Notes: generated by a model from the sequence alone, not told the origin. DNA of 64,000 bases from Curvularia sp. ZM96 (GCA_022457065.1 JAJGBQ010000001.1:1612001-1676000), one strand, 5' to 3'. Positions 35,236 to 46,569 are shown, counted from the stretch's first letter. Numbers and translations: made by a program.

Positions 35236-35320
35236 GGCTTCGTGGCGCAATGGTAGCGCGTCAGATTCCAGTTTCTCTGGAGCATCCTGAAGGTTAGGCG
35301 TTCAAATCGCCTCGAGGTCA
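35236..35320 (+). tRNA. tRNA-Trp (CCA) with a 13-nt intron
   Basis: 85 nt. The acceptor stem pairs GGCTTCG with CGAGGTC (two G-U pairs), discriminator A. The D arm is GCGC/AATGGTA/GCGC; anticodon CCA is flanked by TT and G; the T arm is AGGCG-TTCAAAT-CGCCT. About 13 nt (35272-35284) after position 37 are excess, the canonical place for a tRNA intron. The intron contains CTGGA, able to pair with TCCAG at the anticodon, as in other intron-bearing precursors. The innermost anticodon-stem pair (A31 with C39) is a mismatch in this fold. A T6 run at 35335-35340 serves as Pol III terminator. Confidence 0.93.
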
Positions 35321-35334
35321 CAAGCAATTCTATC

Positions 35335-35340
35335 TTTTTT
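35335..35340 (+). terminator. Pol III terminator of tRNA-Trp
   Basis: TTTTTT 15 nt after the mature 3' end, a normal Pol III stop. Confidence 0.75.
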
Positions 35341-36127
35341 GTGCATGTGCAAGCCGCCGTTAGTGGGGTCTGTGCTTCCCTGGCGTCAGCCGGCCGTTTT
35401 TTTTTGTCAAAACTTTGTCGTTATCTTTGCACGCTAAAGGGACAGGGAACGACCGACAGTCGATGCCAGTATGTGCTAGTTTTGCATGGCTGGCCGATGC
35501 GGCAATTATCTTGGAACGCGGGGCATACCTATGCATTATGCTGTGAGGCCGTCATGCAGACCATTGCGCTTGGGCTACACTGGCCAAGCCGTCAGACTCT
35601 CCAACTGTCAAAGGCACGCAGGGAGGCGGCATTGCATTCTCCACGCTGACAAGACCGCCTGGTAACGGCGTACGTATGAATGTACAGGGACGGCATCCGG
35701 TTGCAATGGCGAGGGCACATGGCGTCATGCGACCAGGGGCGGTCGGGGGCAACGGCTGCTGAATGGTTAGGGTTTAGTCTTCAACGGCTCATGGTTGGCT
35801 GTTCGCAGGCGTCTTCGGCCCCGTTAAACGACGTCGTCGTTGTCGTCGCCGCCGCTGCGGGCGCGGGATGCTGATCGCTGCGCCTTCTGGAAACACCGCT
35901 GACCAGGGTCCAGATGTCACTCCAAACATCTGCCCACATCCCATCCTCTGCGCCCTCGGCCTTCAACGCTTCCTCTCTCGTCACGTCGCTCGCTTCTCCT
36001 AACCCCTCTGCTTCACGCCCGGCTGTGCCGCCCCCGTCCGCTTCCTACGTACATCTTATAATCACCATCCGTCGCTGTTTTCGTATGCGCTTTGCTTCAT
36101 AAACGCCGTTCCATCCCAACGCTCCCC
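35341..36127. other. Intergenic region upstream of YND1
   Basis: No supportable gene. The YND1-proximal part (from about 35900) is rich in CTC/CTT pyrimidine runs, fitting a promoter and leader. Confidence 0.45.
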
Positions 36128-38423
36128 ATGGGAAAGTGTACGCCGCCTCCCAACTCCTGACCCTGGGCTTTGCACGAGCTTTAAAAGCTGACAAAACTGT
36201 CTTTTGCAGGGAGATATGGTGTAGTCCTGGACGCTGGGTCCTCTGTATGTCGCCTGGACAGTTGGGTCGTCGTTATCGCAGCGCTGTAGCTAACAAGCTC
36301 AAAGGGGACGCGCGTCCATATCTACCGCTGGCTGAACAACAACGCAGCCCGCAACAAGGCCACTGATGCTCAGCTACACAGTCTGCCCGTCATAGAGACG
36401 GACAAGAAGTGGACTAAAAAGATTCATCCTGGTAAGTCGGCTTGGAGACGTGTGGACGCAGACTGGGCTAATGCGCCGTGGTCCAGGCATCTCCACCTTT
36501 GGCGAACACCCTCACCAGGTTGGTCCCGAACATCTCGACAAACTCCTCAGTCATGCGCTTAAGCATGTACCCCTTGACGAAGTCCCGAACACACCCCTAT
36601 TCCTGCTCGCGACCGCAGGCATGCGCATCTTGCCCGAGCGACAGCGCAAAGAAGTCCTAAACGAAGTTTGCCAGTTTGCACGAAGTACCACCGATTTCCA
36701 GTTACCCGATTGCGATCTACACGTCCAGGTCATACCAGGCGAAACTGAAGGGTTATACGGTTGGGTAGCAGCCAATTACTTGCTGGGAGGCTTCGACAAG
36801 CCCCAAGATCATCAACATGGCAAGGGCCACAGCACATATGGATTCTTGGACATGGGAGGAGCCTCGGCACAGATCGCTTTTGCGCCCAACGCAACTGAAG
36901 CTGAAAAGCACGCAGATGACTTGACCTTGCTGCGACTGCGAACACTGGACGGCACACCAATCGAACACAAGGTCTTTGTGACGACATGGCTGGGATTCGG
37001 TGTAAACCAGGCGCGGGAGCGATACGTGAAGGCATTGTTGGATTCCAGCGACGAGAAAGAACTCCCTGATCCTTGCTTACCCGCAGGTTTAAAGGTAGAG
37101 GTGACCAAAGAGGGAAAATCCATTGACTCGGACGACGATGACGACGATGACGACGAACCCAAACCCAAGGCTGCGGCGGAACTCGTAGGAACCGGGCGAT
37201 TCTCTGAATGCCTTCACCAGACATATCCATTGCTGGAAAAGGAAAAGGAATGCACAGACTCACCATGCTTGATCAATGGTCAACATGTTCCTGCTATCGA
37301 CTTCAGTGTCAACCACTTCGTAGGCGTATCGGAATACTGGCACACGACCCACGAAATCTTTGAGCACAAGCACAAGGATAAGGCGTACGATTTCAAAACT
37401 TATCAGGAGCGTGTGAATGAATTTTGTAACCAAGATTGGAAGAGCATCGAGAAGGGTGTCAAGAAGCAGAAGTGGGGTAAAAAAGTTGATCTAGACAAAG
37501 CACGCGAAGTGTGCTTCAAGGCTTCCTGGATCATCAGCATGTTACATGATGGTATCGGTGTTCCACGAGTCGGAATAGAGGGCCTTGATGGCAGCCAGAA
37601 TACCACCAAAGCCTTACTCGACAGTGCGAAAGCAAAAGGATTCACAGACCCTTTCCAGGCAGTGAACAAGATCAAGGAAGTGGAACTTAGCTGGACGCTT
37701 GGCAAGATGGTTCTGTACGCTTCTAGTGAGATTCCACCACCGTCAGAAGAAGCACTGGCAGTCGGCTTCGGTTCCAATGTCCCTGGTATACCAGCCGATT
37801 TCCAATATCCAGGAGGTATCCCCAAGCCCTACGAGTCGGACAGCAACTGGCATCGCCTCTTCGTCGAAAATCCACGACAGATACCTGGTTTCTTCATTAT
37901 GCTCTTCATCGTCATCGTCATCTTCTGCCTGGTGTTGGGTAAAGAGCGGAGGAGCGCAGTCAAACAGTCGACTACTAGATTGTTCAAGAGCAAGCAAGGG
38001 AAAGACCCCTTGCACCGTCGCCGTGGTCGCAGTTTCCCTGCCAAGTTCTTTGGTCTTGGCGGCTCCTCATCGAACCAGCAACCGTACGAGCGTGTCGACC
38101 TGGAAGACGGCGAATTGGCTAATGAATTCGAGCTCGAAGAAACGCATTTCGACTCGAGTGACAACGAACTTTCTGACTCTTCCGAGGAATCTAAACTCGG
38201 GCGGACGAGTGGATGGGCTACGCCGCAAATCAAGTCGGAACCTGTGGGTACGCCCAATTACTTTGGCAGTACCGCGGGCGACCTGGCAAGGGAGGGCAGG
38301 GGGCTGGGCCTCGGCCCACCCAGTGCGTTTGAGTTGAGCAGGACAGTCAGTCGTGAGAGAATCAAGAGTCGGACCAGCAGTCCTAAGAGAGGGAAGAGTG
38401 GGATGAGCAAACTTGATGAATAA
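36128..38423 (+). CDS. YND1: Golgi apyrase of the GDA1/CD39 family (Ynd1-like)
   Basis: Hydrolyses nucleoside di- and triphosphates in the Golgi lumen, clearing the GDP/UDP released by glycosylation. Exons are 36128-36137 (10 nt), 36210-36244, 36305-36431 and 36487-38423, giving 702 residues. The short first exons restore MGKWRYGVVLDAGSSGTRVHIYRW, so apyrase region 1 (residues 10-19) is intact. Also visible: ACR2 LATAGMR, ACR3 around GETEGLYGWVAANYLLG, ACR4 LDMGGASAQIAF, an Asp run near 270, and one C-terminal membrane span (about 525-542, FFIMLFIVIVIFCLVLG). A Ser-rich cytosolic tail follows. A single C-terminal span fits Ynd1 rather than the N-terminally anchored Gda1. The initiator exon is very short and easily missed by gene finders. 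Confidence 0.95.
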
Positions 38424-38837
38424 ACGCTTGACAATGACACACAGACATATATACCGACATGTACATAGATAGGGTGATAGGTGGAGTTATTTTTGTTCTT
38501 GTTATTACCATGCCTACTGGACGGAGTTCTTTTTTTGAGAGGGGTTTTTGGTTTCCGCGGCGGGTTTGGCGTTTTCTCGCCATACAGACATGTGGTTCAT
38601 TGGCTTAGCAGCGTCTGCTTGTTTGCATGTCTATAACTCCACGATCTGTGGAGTCGTTTTTCTGGTCTTTTGTTTTAACATGGATGAATGCTCTTCGCTT
38701 CCCTCAACTTGATACTGAAAGTCAACGTCTGTTCCTTATTAAACCGATACTATGCTCATCTAGGTATAAAGTGTCCTTCCTATATATATATGTGTGTGTC
38801 CCATATTCGCCAGAACTGACCCCGCTTGCAAATGTCC
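38424..38837. other. Convergent 3' intergenic region, YND1 and F-box gene
   Basis: Tail-to-tail spacer with T-rich runs and a short TATATATATGTGTGTG repeat near 38780-38797. No gene supported. Confidence 0.5.
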
Positions 38838-41273
38838 CTACATGTTACGAATGAATTCCCCAAAATGTTCTCTAACAAACCTCTGTCGCTTGACTTCCAT
38901 TTCTTCCGCAGCGCTCTCTCCATCGGCATTACTCTCCTCATGCTCAGACCATTTCCTCTTGCCGTCGTTCTCTTCTGGCTTTTCCACTGATCTTTCCTCG
39001 CTTTGTTTCCTCTCCCAGAAACGATGTCCATGACTAGTCTTACATAAAGACTCGCTTTCCTGAATCATCTCCTCTGTAATGTCTCTTTCTTCCCTTTCCT
39101 TGTCACTCAGCTCGGGTTGAGGCAACGTAAGATCCAATGGCTCATTGTCGAGCCTGAAAAACACTCTCTGAGCAAATTTGGTCTTGCTGCGGTTCCTCGG
39201 AAATCTGTACCTCAGGTTTGAAGGACTGCTGAATGGAAAATAACTGCTAAACGTGCAGTCCTGCTTGTCTTCTACCTCCAACATCTGCCAACGCTCATCC
39301 TGAAGGAGGGTGACAAGTTCGGATTTGCCCCAATCTTCGTATATGTCATTTGGCACATTTGCGGTAAGCTTCTTTAAATTCTTGAACTGTGACGCATATC
39401 GTATCCAGAAACGGCGCCAGCCGATCATTTCACGCTCCATGAGTGCTTTCTCCGCAGGCGTAGGACGTTTTGCTCGAAGCCAGCCGGAAACACCTGGAAC
39501 ATCGGCAGGGTATTGAATGGTCAGTTCATCTACCATGGAAGCGATGGGCGTGAGACTAAAGACTGCCTGGGTGGGCAGTAATACTTCATGTCTCTCCGCG
39601 CCTTCCCCAACAAAAGTCTTGAAGGGACCAAAATACAGGCTGCCATCCAATCCTGATGAGGGACAAGTGTTGGCTCGGTCGCCAATAGAGATACGAATGG
39701 GTATGTCCAGACTTCTCAGCCGTGCCACCATGGTCTGTATGCGTGAGAGAATATCCGGTTTGGGCAGAAAGGTACGGTTGGGCTCAAGATTTGCAGGAAA
39801 GACGTCGCACATCATGCTTTCCCAAGCTAGAACCGGCTTCCAGTCACACTCACGCGCGAGCCATCGCAGGGCCTCCTGCACTTCAGGTTTGGCGCTTGGG
39901 TCGTTCAGTGTTGGGTCGTTCACTTGCTGCGGGGGTTGACCAAAATGATTGCGTCGTTGCATGACGTTGACGAGATGAAAGGGGTGCAGAGTGATGTTGC
40001 GGAGATTTCGAATCGGCTGGATGTTGATGTTGGGGTATTTCTTGGATATAGTCTGGAGACTCTGAAGTAAATCTTCAAACGACGCTCCGACGCCTTGTAC
40101 AACATGGTTACCGAGAACCATGTGATCTCGTTCGCATGCGTCAAATGTCTTGTCGTCAAAAGCCTCCTCCTCATCGCGATGATGATGACCTTGGGTTATC
40201 CTGTATGGGATTGGCCCGATTACGTCCCTGTCTCGGCGGTCCTCCATCCAGGAGTAAAGGCCGATCTCAACGTCTTTGATATGCGACCACTTAGTGGCAT
40301 CTGTTGAAAAGAGCGATCGGTAGGGCGCGTAGTCGTGTACTCTAAGTTTCGTCATGGTCTCCGGACAATACTTCTGCACGCCATCTACGAGACAGCAAAC
40401 ACGTTGATGTACTTCCCATTCATTCCAGGTGCTGAGCCGAGAGGTTAGCATGTACCAAGGGAGATACGAGCGCATAACTCACTGAAAACCCGAATATCGC
40501 TCACGTATCGCAAGTGTCTTGAGGCGCGTGCACATCGGGAAGATGGCGTTGGCCACGGATCCGCCATCGCGTCGGCGGGATATCCGGAAGCTTTGCTTGA
40601 AGCGATAGTCCTGGTATGAATAGCTGTATTCAATGCGAGAGTGTGCAGTATAGTCTGCCCAGTTTGCTACCTCGAGCTCCTCCAAACGTGCAAATAGCCG
40701 GGGACAAGCCTCCGCTAGCATTTTCCACGTCCATGTCTCTTCGGGTGTCCAGACAAAGTCTTTGATGGCTGATATGTCGAGACTGGTGAGACAAGGCAGA
40801 TTGTTTTCTATCCACTTGAAGTCGTCGATGCTTGCCCAGTGCGACATTGCCAATTTGTGGACGTGTCGGCGGTTGGAGTCATTGATGCTGTCCATGAAGT
40901 TGATCCACCGTATCCTGCCGATGCTCCTGTACTTCCAATCACCCAGCCTGATATCACGCACATCGTTCAGCTGTATAGGGTATTTGTAGAGGAGTTGGTT
41001 CACTGTCACACTGTTCGCCATGCCCTTGCACAACCGTTTCAGACTCCAAGCAGCGTCGCGATCTAAGTAGTCCATGACGCACTTGAAAATGTCATCAGGG
41101 AGTTTGAGTAGCATGCTGTTCTGGCTTGCCGAAGCCCTGGGCTTTGGTTGATTGAGCGGATCGAAGCCAGAAGGGCTACATTCGCGACTCGGAGTCACGT
41201 CGTGCATTTCGGGCGAAAAGTAGTCGAAGTCGTAGAAGCTGAATAGATTCATCAAGTAGCGTTCGTAGCTCAT
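38838..41273 (-). CDS. F-box protein of unknown target
   Basis: Probable substrate adaptor of an SCF ubiquitin ligase. Exon 1 is 40483-41273 and exon 2 38838-40431, with a 51-nt intron (GTGAGT...GCTAACC...CAG), giving 794 residues. The F-box is at about 54-85 (LLKLPDDIFKCVMDYLDRDA...). After it come segments such as LPCLTSLDISAIKDF and RLEELEVANW that hint at irregular leucine-rich units. There is no WD40 repeat. The C-terminus is Glu/Lys-rich and likely disordered. Fungal F-box proteins evolve fast and the target cannot be guessed. It is divergent from RPB8, with about 400 bp between starts. Confidence 0.88.
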
Positions 41274-41675
41274 CAGGGACGTGTCAGAAGGAGAGAGAGG
41301 GGGCCGAAGCGCGAACGGAGGCCGGGGCGCAGCAGGCGTTCTGAGCAGCCCAGGAGGGTTGTCACGAGAATGGAAGGCACGAGAGCCGGCATATGCGATT
41401 TGTATGGATGCAAGGCTGAGGGCTAAGCTGCTTGTACGTTATGTTTGGCGCATGGGATTCATGGGCGACAATGTGTATATGTAAGCTGAGCAGGCGGGCG
41501 CGTCGCCGTTGCGGAGAATGTCTCGGAGGTAACCACCGTGCCAAGAGGTGCGGCCGCTCAGACCGTCTCCGGCTTCAAGCTTTGTTTCCCTTGCCAGCCG
41601 TCGCATCGCATCGCAGCACCACGCACACAGGACTACAAGGATACGACGTCAGCCATTCTCTCACTTTCTCACATC
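41274..41675. promoter_or_regulatory. Divergent promoter, F-box gene and RPB8
   Basis: Short shared upstream region; no gene, and no clear TATA box on the RPB8 side. A CA/CG-rich leader precedes the RPB8 ATG. Confidence 0.45.
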
Positions 41676-42177
41676 ATGGCCGACGCCCAGGTTTTTGAAG
41701 AGACGTTCAACATCACGTCCATTAACAACGACAAATACGACCGCGTATCCCGTATCTATGGCACTTCGACCGACAGCCAAATTACCATGACGCTCGACAT
41801 CAACCACGAGCTCTTCCCTGTTACCGTTGGCGAGAGCATCAGCCTGGTACTGGCCACCACACTGGCCCTAGACGGTAGCACAAAGGGCGAGAACGATACC
41901 ATGTGGAGGAACGTAGGCAGGCAGGGTGTGGCGACGCTGGCGGACATGTATGACTACGTCTGTTACGGCAAAAACTACCGCATGGAGGGAGGCAACGGAG
42001 ACACCATGTGAGCACTCCGAGAATAGTGTTGGGACGAAACTGGCGAACTGGCTACTAATTGCGCGCAGAAAATACTTTGCCAGCTTCGGCGGGCTTTTGT
42101 TGTACATGGAGGGACCCCATCGCAAACTCAGCGGGCTCAAGATTGACGACATTTATATGCTTGTGAAGCACTCATAG
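41676..42177 (+). CDS. RPB8: RPABC3, shared subunit of RNA polymerases I, II and III
   Basis: Small OB-fold subunit present in all three nuclear RNA polymerases. Exons are 41676-42007 and 42069-42177 (61-nt intron, GTGAGC...CTAAT...CAG), giving 146 residues, normal for the family. The start ADAQVFEETFNITSINNDKYDRVSRI, read in two parts here, and the C-terminal FASFGGLLLYMEGPHRKL and LKIDDIYMLVKH are hallmark segments. The chosen ATG lies in a good context (catcATGgcc) and gives exactly the expected N-terminus; frames open further upstream are leader. Confidence 0.97.
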
Positions 42178-42371
42178 TTGGGGCGCATAGTCGCGCATAT
42201 GAGAAGTCAGCAACGAAAGCATAGGCAGGCGTTTTGGTCGCACGTGCGGCGGTGTATTGGTATCATCTGGTCTAAAAAGTTTGGCAAGGCGTCTGTCTGG
42301 ATACCCCCTCGAAACAGAGGAGCCTTTGGAATCTCTCCTAGCTCTTGCGAGAAAATCTCATGTCTCTTTTC

Positions 42372-43316
42372 TCACAGTGTAGGAAATTCGAGTTTCCTGT
42401 GCAGCCGGCTCACTATCTCGATGTAATCCCTCTCGTTCTCCGTCGTCAGAATTCCATGTCGCACGAAGAAATCGAGCACAACCAAGGAGCAGTTGGGCTT
42501 GAACTCTCCGTTTCTCATGGCCACCTGCACTTCGTCTATGGACCACAGGTAGAACTCTTCAACCTCGTCATCGCCGGGCTTGGGTATGGTATCCTCGGGA
42601 AGTTCGAGATCATAGACGTATTGAACCTCGGGCTGCATCAAGTTTGTCTCGCCTCCTGCTCTTTCATCGCGGATATACCAATACGTGACTGTACCACATG
42701 CCTTTGCATTGTTGCGCACCAGCTCTTCCGGCAATGAAGCTTCTTCGCCGCATTCTCTGACCAAGCTCTCAAACGGGCTCTCGCCCGACGCGATTCCACC
42801 AGCCACAGCATTGTCGAGCATGCCACCGTATGTCTGCTTTGTCCGTGCCCTTCTGGGTGTCCAAATCTTGATTTCTCCATCCTTGCGTGTAAAAGCGGTT
42901 AGATGTACGCCATATGTGACGACACCAAATAGCGGACTGGCGCTTCTTTCCACATTGAAAAGTAGCTCTTTGTTTCTGCCGTACACAGCATACAACTCTC
43001 CTCTCCACTTGTTCAGAACCTTGAAGTGACCAGTTTCGCGCATTGCCAACAGGGTCGTCTCTACTGCTTTCGATCGCTCTTGTACGTTGGAGCCGGCTGC
43101 GAGATAAAGGATTCGCGCATCATCGTCAATTTCCCAGCCTGGAACATTGCGGAATACCTCGACGACCGAAGGTAGCATGTAACCGAGTGCATAGTCGTGG
43201 CCCGAGACGCGTAGTTGGTAATATGTATTTATGGAGGCGAGGTAGGTGTCCGAGTTTACGTCGGGGTAAGGGAACCTGTCGCATTGGTCCACAAGGTCAA
43301 TGTTTGAGAGAGACAT
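42372..43316 (-). CDS. Nudix hydrolase, YJR142W/DUF4743-type
   Basis: Single exon, 314 residues. Fungal members of this group have been linked to hydrolysis of oxidised thiamine diphosphate derivatives; others are annotated as thiamine-pyrophosphokinase-related. An N-terminal DUF4743-like half (to about 120) precedes the Nudix fold. The Nudix box runs G173-L195: G173, E179, R187-E188, E191-E192. The usual Gly is replaced by Ser194, as is common in this subgroup. All metal-binding glutamates are present, so activity is expected. It is divergent from TRM12 with about 395 bp between starts. Confidence 0.92.
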   Translation of the reverse strand: MSLSNIDLVDQCDRFPYPDVNSDTYLASINTYYQLRVSGHDYALGYMLPSVVEVFRNVPGWEIDDDARILYLAAGSNVQERSKAVETTLLAMRETGHFKVLNKWRGELYAVYGRNKELLFNVERSASPLFGVVTYGVHLTAFTRKDGEIKIWTPRRARTKQTYGGMLDNAVAGGIASGESPFESLVRECGEEASLPEELVRNNAKACGTVTYWYIRDERAGGETNLMQPEVQYVYDLELPEDTIPKPGDDEVEEFYLWSIDEVQVAMRNGEFKPNCSLVVLDFFVRHGILTTENERDYIEIVSRLHRKLEFPTL

Positions 43317-43711
43317 GTTTGGTGTTTATATCATGCAGAGGTTGATGCGTGAGGATGCAGAAGGATCATTGCTGTAGATGTCAGCCTGAGGGGACGTGGT
43401 GGGGGCGGGGTACTGGATCGGGCAATACCTGTAGCCATCACCAGCTCTTTTCCTGTCTGCGGTCATGAACATGGCAAAAAATTCAGCGCTACTTCAGTGC
43501 TTTTAAATTGGAGTGAATTCTTTTTAAACGTAATCTATCAAGCATGAATTCAGGCCTAGCTAACCATTGTTCGCCTAGCTTTTTTCTCGTTGTTTCGAGA
43601 TAGCGACGTCGTGATGCACAGATTCTCCGACATACACGATGCACCGTTTCCTTCCTTCACAATTACATCGACGCCTATTGCTACAACCAGATCCCTTGGA
43701 CCTCATATATC
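43317..43711. promoter_or_regulatory. Divergent promoter, Nudix gene and TRM12
   Basis: Intergenic region shared by two divergent genes, AT-rich in its middle (43490-43560). No gene supported. Confidence 0.45.
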
Positions 43712-45490
43712 ATGAGCCCCGAAGCCCAAAGCTCAGAGATAGAAGGGCCCAGCGCAAGAGTCGTGCTCGTAGTTCCTAAGAACCACGTCAAGACGGTAAA
43801 ATCTGCTCTTGAACGCGCTGGCCAGCTCGACCAGAACAGCAAAATTGTGCCCGAGTCGGCCAATCACATTAGGGAAGTTGCCGCAGCAGAGGCACTTCCA
43901 TTTGGACTGGATGACGGCGCTACGGTCTCGGAAATTCTCGCGACGCAAATATCCTGTACAGGTAACGGAAATGCGCCGTCTCAATTGGAGCATGGCCTTC
44001 TTGAGGAAGGGCGCGTCCAAGCCTCTAAGAGTACGACACAACCAGTTCAAGAGAACATATCACGGCCACAACGGATGTGTATCCCAACGTCCATCCCCTA
44101 TCCTTCTGAGGTTGGCGATACAAGCGCTGGCCTGATAGAAGAACACGCCCAATTCAAATCCACAATACTCCGAGACCTCAATCTGGAACCTCTTTCTCCT
44201 GATATCGCCTTAGGACGTCAGGTCACAGAAGCCATTGCTCTAAAGTCCTCAGTCATCAAAAGCCCAGTTCACAAAGCATTGAAAGAGGCGCTTTTTACTT
44301 TACAAGAGTCGGTGTTGGCTGACATGACCCTCTCACCTGAAGCACTTGTCACTGCTTTCCCGGATGGCTATTCGATATACAAGCCCATGCTTCTGTTGCC
44401 CCACAGCGCTTTTGCTTCTGTACCTTGGAAAGCGCTTCTTTCTAGGCATGCCATGAATTCAGAGGTGCTTGCACCCATCTGGAAACGCACTGCAGCAGCA
44501 GTAGGTGCAACACACGTGGCAATCAATTCTCCCATTCCGCTCGAAACAAGTGCCGACCCCGATACAGAGCCAGAAGCGAACCAAAACCAGGAGAACATTC
44601 TGCGCAGACCCGTCAATCTTGTGCCAATATACGGTGATTTTGGACCAACTCCGACGGCCAGAACAATCTCGTCTCCCACTACTACGGATTTCGAACAAGC
44701 TCTGTGGGTCACGGCAAAACAAAACGGCATTTGGCAGGTTTGGGCACCTTTGTATACCATGTTCAGCCGTGGCAATATCCGTGAGAAAACTAGAATATTG
44801 GAACATCCTACTATTGCCACTGACTTTGACACACCATCGGCGGCTGCTGACCTCTACGCGGGCATTGGCTATTTTGCCTTTTCATACAAGAAGAGTGGAG
44901 AAGGACGCCAGAACGGGATTCGGAGAGTAGTGTGCTGGGAACTCAATCCATGGTCTGTGGAAGGGCTACGTCGAGGTGCAGAGAAGAATGGTTGGACATG
45001 CAAGATCATCAAGGACGGTGACCTCTCTCAGCTAGATGGTGCCGGTACAGAGGTTAAAGATGGGGTTATTTCTGCAACGCACCGTGCTACTGAGGTACAG
45101 GAAGTAGATTTTTGGGTATTCGAGGCAAGCAACGAGGGAGCCGAGTCAAACTACGCATCCCTGTGCACTAGACTGGGTTTGGTCGGAACACTGCCGGTAC
45201 GACATGTCAATCTAGGGCTCCTGCCTACTTCGAGGCTATCCTGGAGCGTCGCGGTTGGTATGCTAGACGAGCAACGTGGTGGATGGATCCACGTGCATGA
45301 GAACATTGGTATCAGGGATATTGAGTCGCGGAGCAAAGAAATCGAAGGAGACTTCGCAAAGCTGGTGAAGCAGGACAAGGACAGGGGAGACGAGATAGCG
45401 GTAAGAGTAGAGCATGTCGAGTGGGTCAAGATGTATGCGCCAGGCGTTGTACATTGCGTCGTGGATGTACATGTCCACAGGGCAGTATAA
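43712..45490 (+). CDS. TRM12: tRNA wybutosine-synthesising protein 2 (TYW2/Trm12)
   Basis: Transfers the aminocarboxypropyl group of S-adenosylmethionine to the modified G37 of tRNA-Phe in wybutosine synthesis. Single exon, 592 residues. The N-terminal half is a divergent fungal extension. Landmarks are VNLVPIYGDFGPTPTAR, NGIWQVWAPLYTMFSRGNIREK, the SAM-binding motif I AAADLYAGIGYFAFSY, and CWELNPWSVEGLRRGAEKNGW. The conserved C-terminal block is VGTLPVRHVNLGLLPTS...WIHVHENIG. The SAM site is complete. The gene sits in the same window as tRNA-Trp and other RNA-processing genes, but no shared promoter with them is evident. Confidence 0.95.
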   Translation: MSPEAQSSEIEGPSARVVLVVPKNHVKTVKSALERAGQLDQNSKIVPESANHIREVAAAEALPFGLDDGATVSEILATQISCTGNGNAPSQLEHGLLEEGRVQASKSTTQPVQENISRPQRMCIPTSIPYPSEVGDTSAGLIEEHAQFKSTILRDLNLEPLSPDIALGRQVTEAIALKSSVIKSPVHKALKEALFTLQESVLADMTLSPEALVTAFPDGYSIYKPMLLLPHSAFASVPWKALLSRHAMNSEVLAPIWKRTAAAVGATHVAINSPIPLETSADPDTEPEANQNQENILRRPVNLVPIYGDFGPTPTARTISSPTTTDFEQALWVTAKQNGIWQVWAPLYTMFSRGNIREKTRILEHPTIATDFDTPSAAADLYAGIGYFAFSYKKSGEGRQNGIRRVVCWELNPWSVEGLRRGAEKNGWTCKIIKDGDLSQLDGAGTEVKDGVISATHRATEVQEVDFWVFEASNEGAESNYASLCTRLGLVGTLPVRHVNLGLLPTSRLSWSVAVGMLDEQRGGWIHVHENIGIRDIESRSKEIEGDFAKLVKQDKDRGDEIAVRVEHVEWVKMYAPGVVHCVVDVHVHRAV

Positions 45491-46497
45491 GTTTTCTCTT
45501 CGGAGGGGGGATTGCTCGGCGCTGTTTTCCAGACAAGCCGTCACTAGGGATGTCTATTCGAGTTACGCTAAAGATGCATATGGAATTGGTTGGTAGTAAC
45601 GTCCTTATCACTTGGCATAGTCTGCCTAAAGGAGCGATTGCCCAGAGCCTTGACACGATTTACATCATGAAGCCCCTGTTGATTTCAGGCAGAATTCCTT
45701 TAGATCCGGGGTGCATGACATAGGCATGATGGTCCTTGGCTGCGGCTAAACAGGCTGTTGTGGGGAGCTGTTACATGGGGAGATTATTATGTCTTTCGGC
45801 GTATTTTTTTTCCTTCGTAGAATAGCGGAACAGAAGAAAAAAATCTCGCCCACGACGAATTGAGAGAAGTCAGTGACATAGTAGTGGGCTTTGGCGACAT
45901 AAGGCTGTTGTCTGGGAAAGGCAGAGATCATCAGTGTTTTCGGGGCGAAGCTCATGCGAGCATCAGAGTCTGCAGTAGCAGAGAGTGCCCGGTATCGGAT
46001 GACAGGCTTGAGGGGATGAAGGAGGGGAATGATTTGACAGGGAGAGAGGGAGAGATAGTGAGGCGCTCCTTTGGGTGACTGCCGTTTGCAAAGGTCATGG
46101 TGCATTGGCAAGACCCTTTTGAGATAGTCGCGATGCTGGCGAGAAGCGCGCTCCGTGCGGTTCCGGAAAAATGCAACGAAGCACCGTGTGGCCGTGGATC
46201 GAGCGTCGGTACACCGCCGGTTGCTGCTGTTGTTGCTGTCAATGCTCGTGCTGCTGTGGCTATTCGAGTTGATATTGTTGTAGTTGAGGTGGCAGTCGAG
46301 TGTAACGCCGCCCGCCTCGTGCCGGGGCATGTGAGCAGAGCGATTGTGTTGCACCAAGACGTTTTGGAAGCGCATGCATGCAAAGGACCTGGGGTATCCT
46401 GGGAGATCAGCTACCGTAGTGGTACGTTGATGGCTGGCGGCGTCGAGGATGGATCATTGTGATTGCGGTGCGTGACGACGACACGGGCGACGACGAA

Positions 46498-46569
46498 GCG
46501 CTGGCGCTGGCGTTGACGCTGACGCTGACACGGACGCTGGTACTGGCACTGGTACTGGTACGGGTCCTA
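46498..46569 (+). repeat. Degenerate hexanucleotide tandem repeat
   Basis: About twelve imperfect 6-bp units, mostly of the form (G/A)NNCTG (GCGCTG, ACGCTG, GTACTG...). They give low-complexity peptides on both strands in several frames, a sign that they are not coding. The tract lies about 550 bp upstream of LST4. Confidence 0.75.

Noticed and set aside
45746..46375. 209-codon minus-strand frame upstream of LST4
   Set aside because: No recognisable motif; Asn/Ser runs come from CAA/TTG-type simple sequence, and there is no supporting neighbour or splice pattern.
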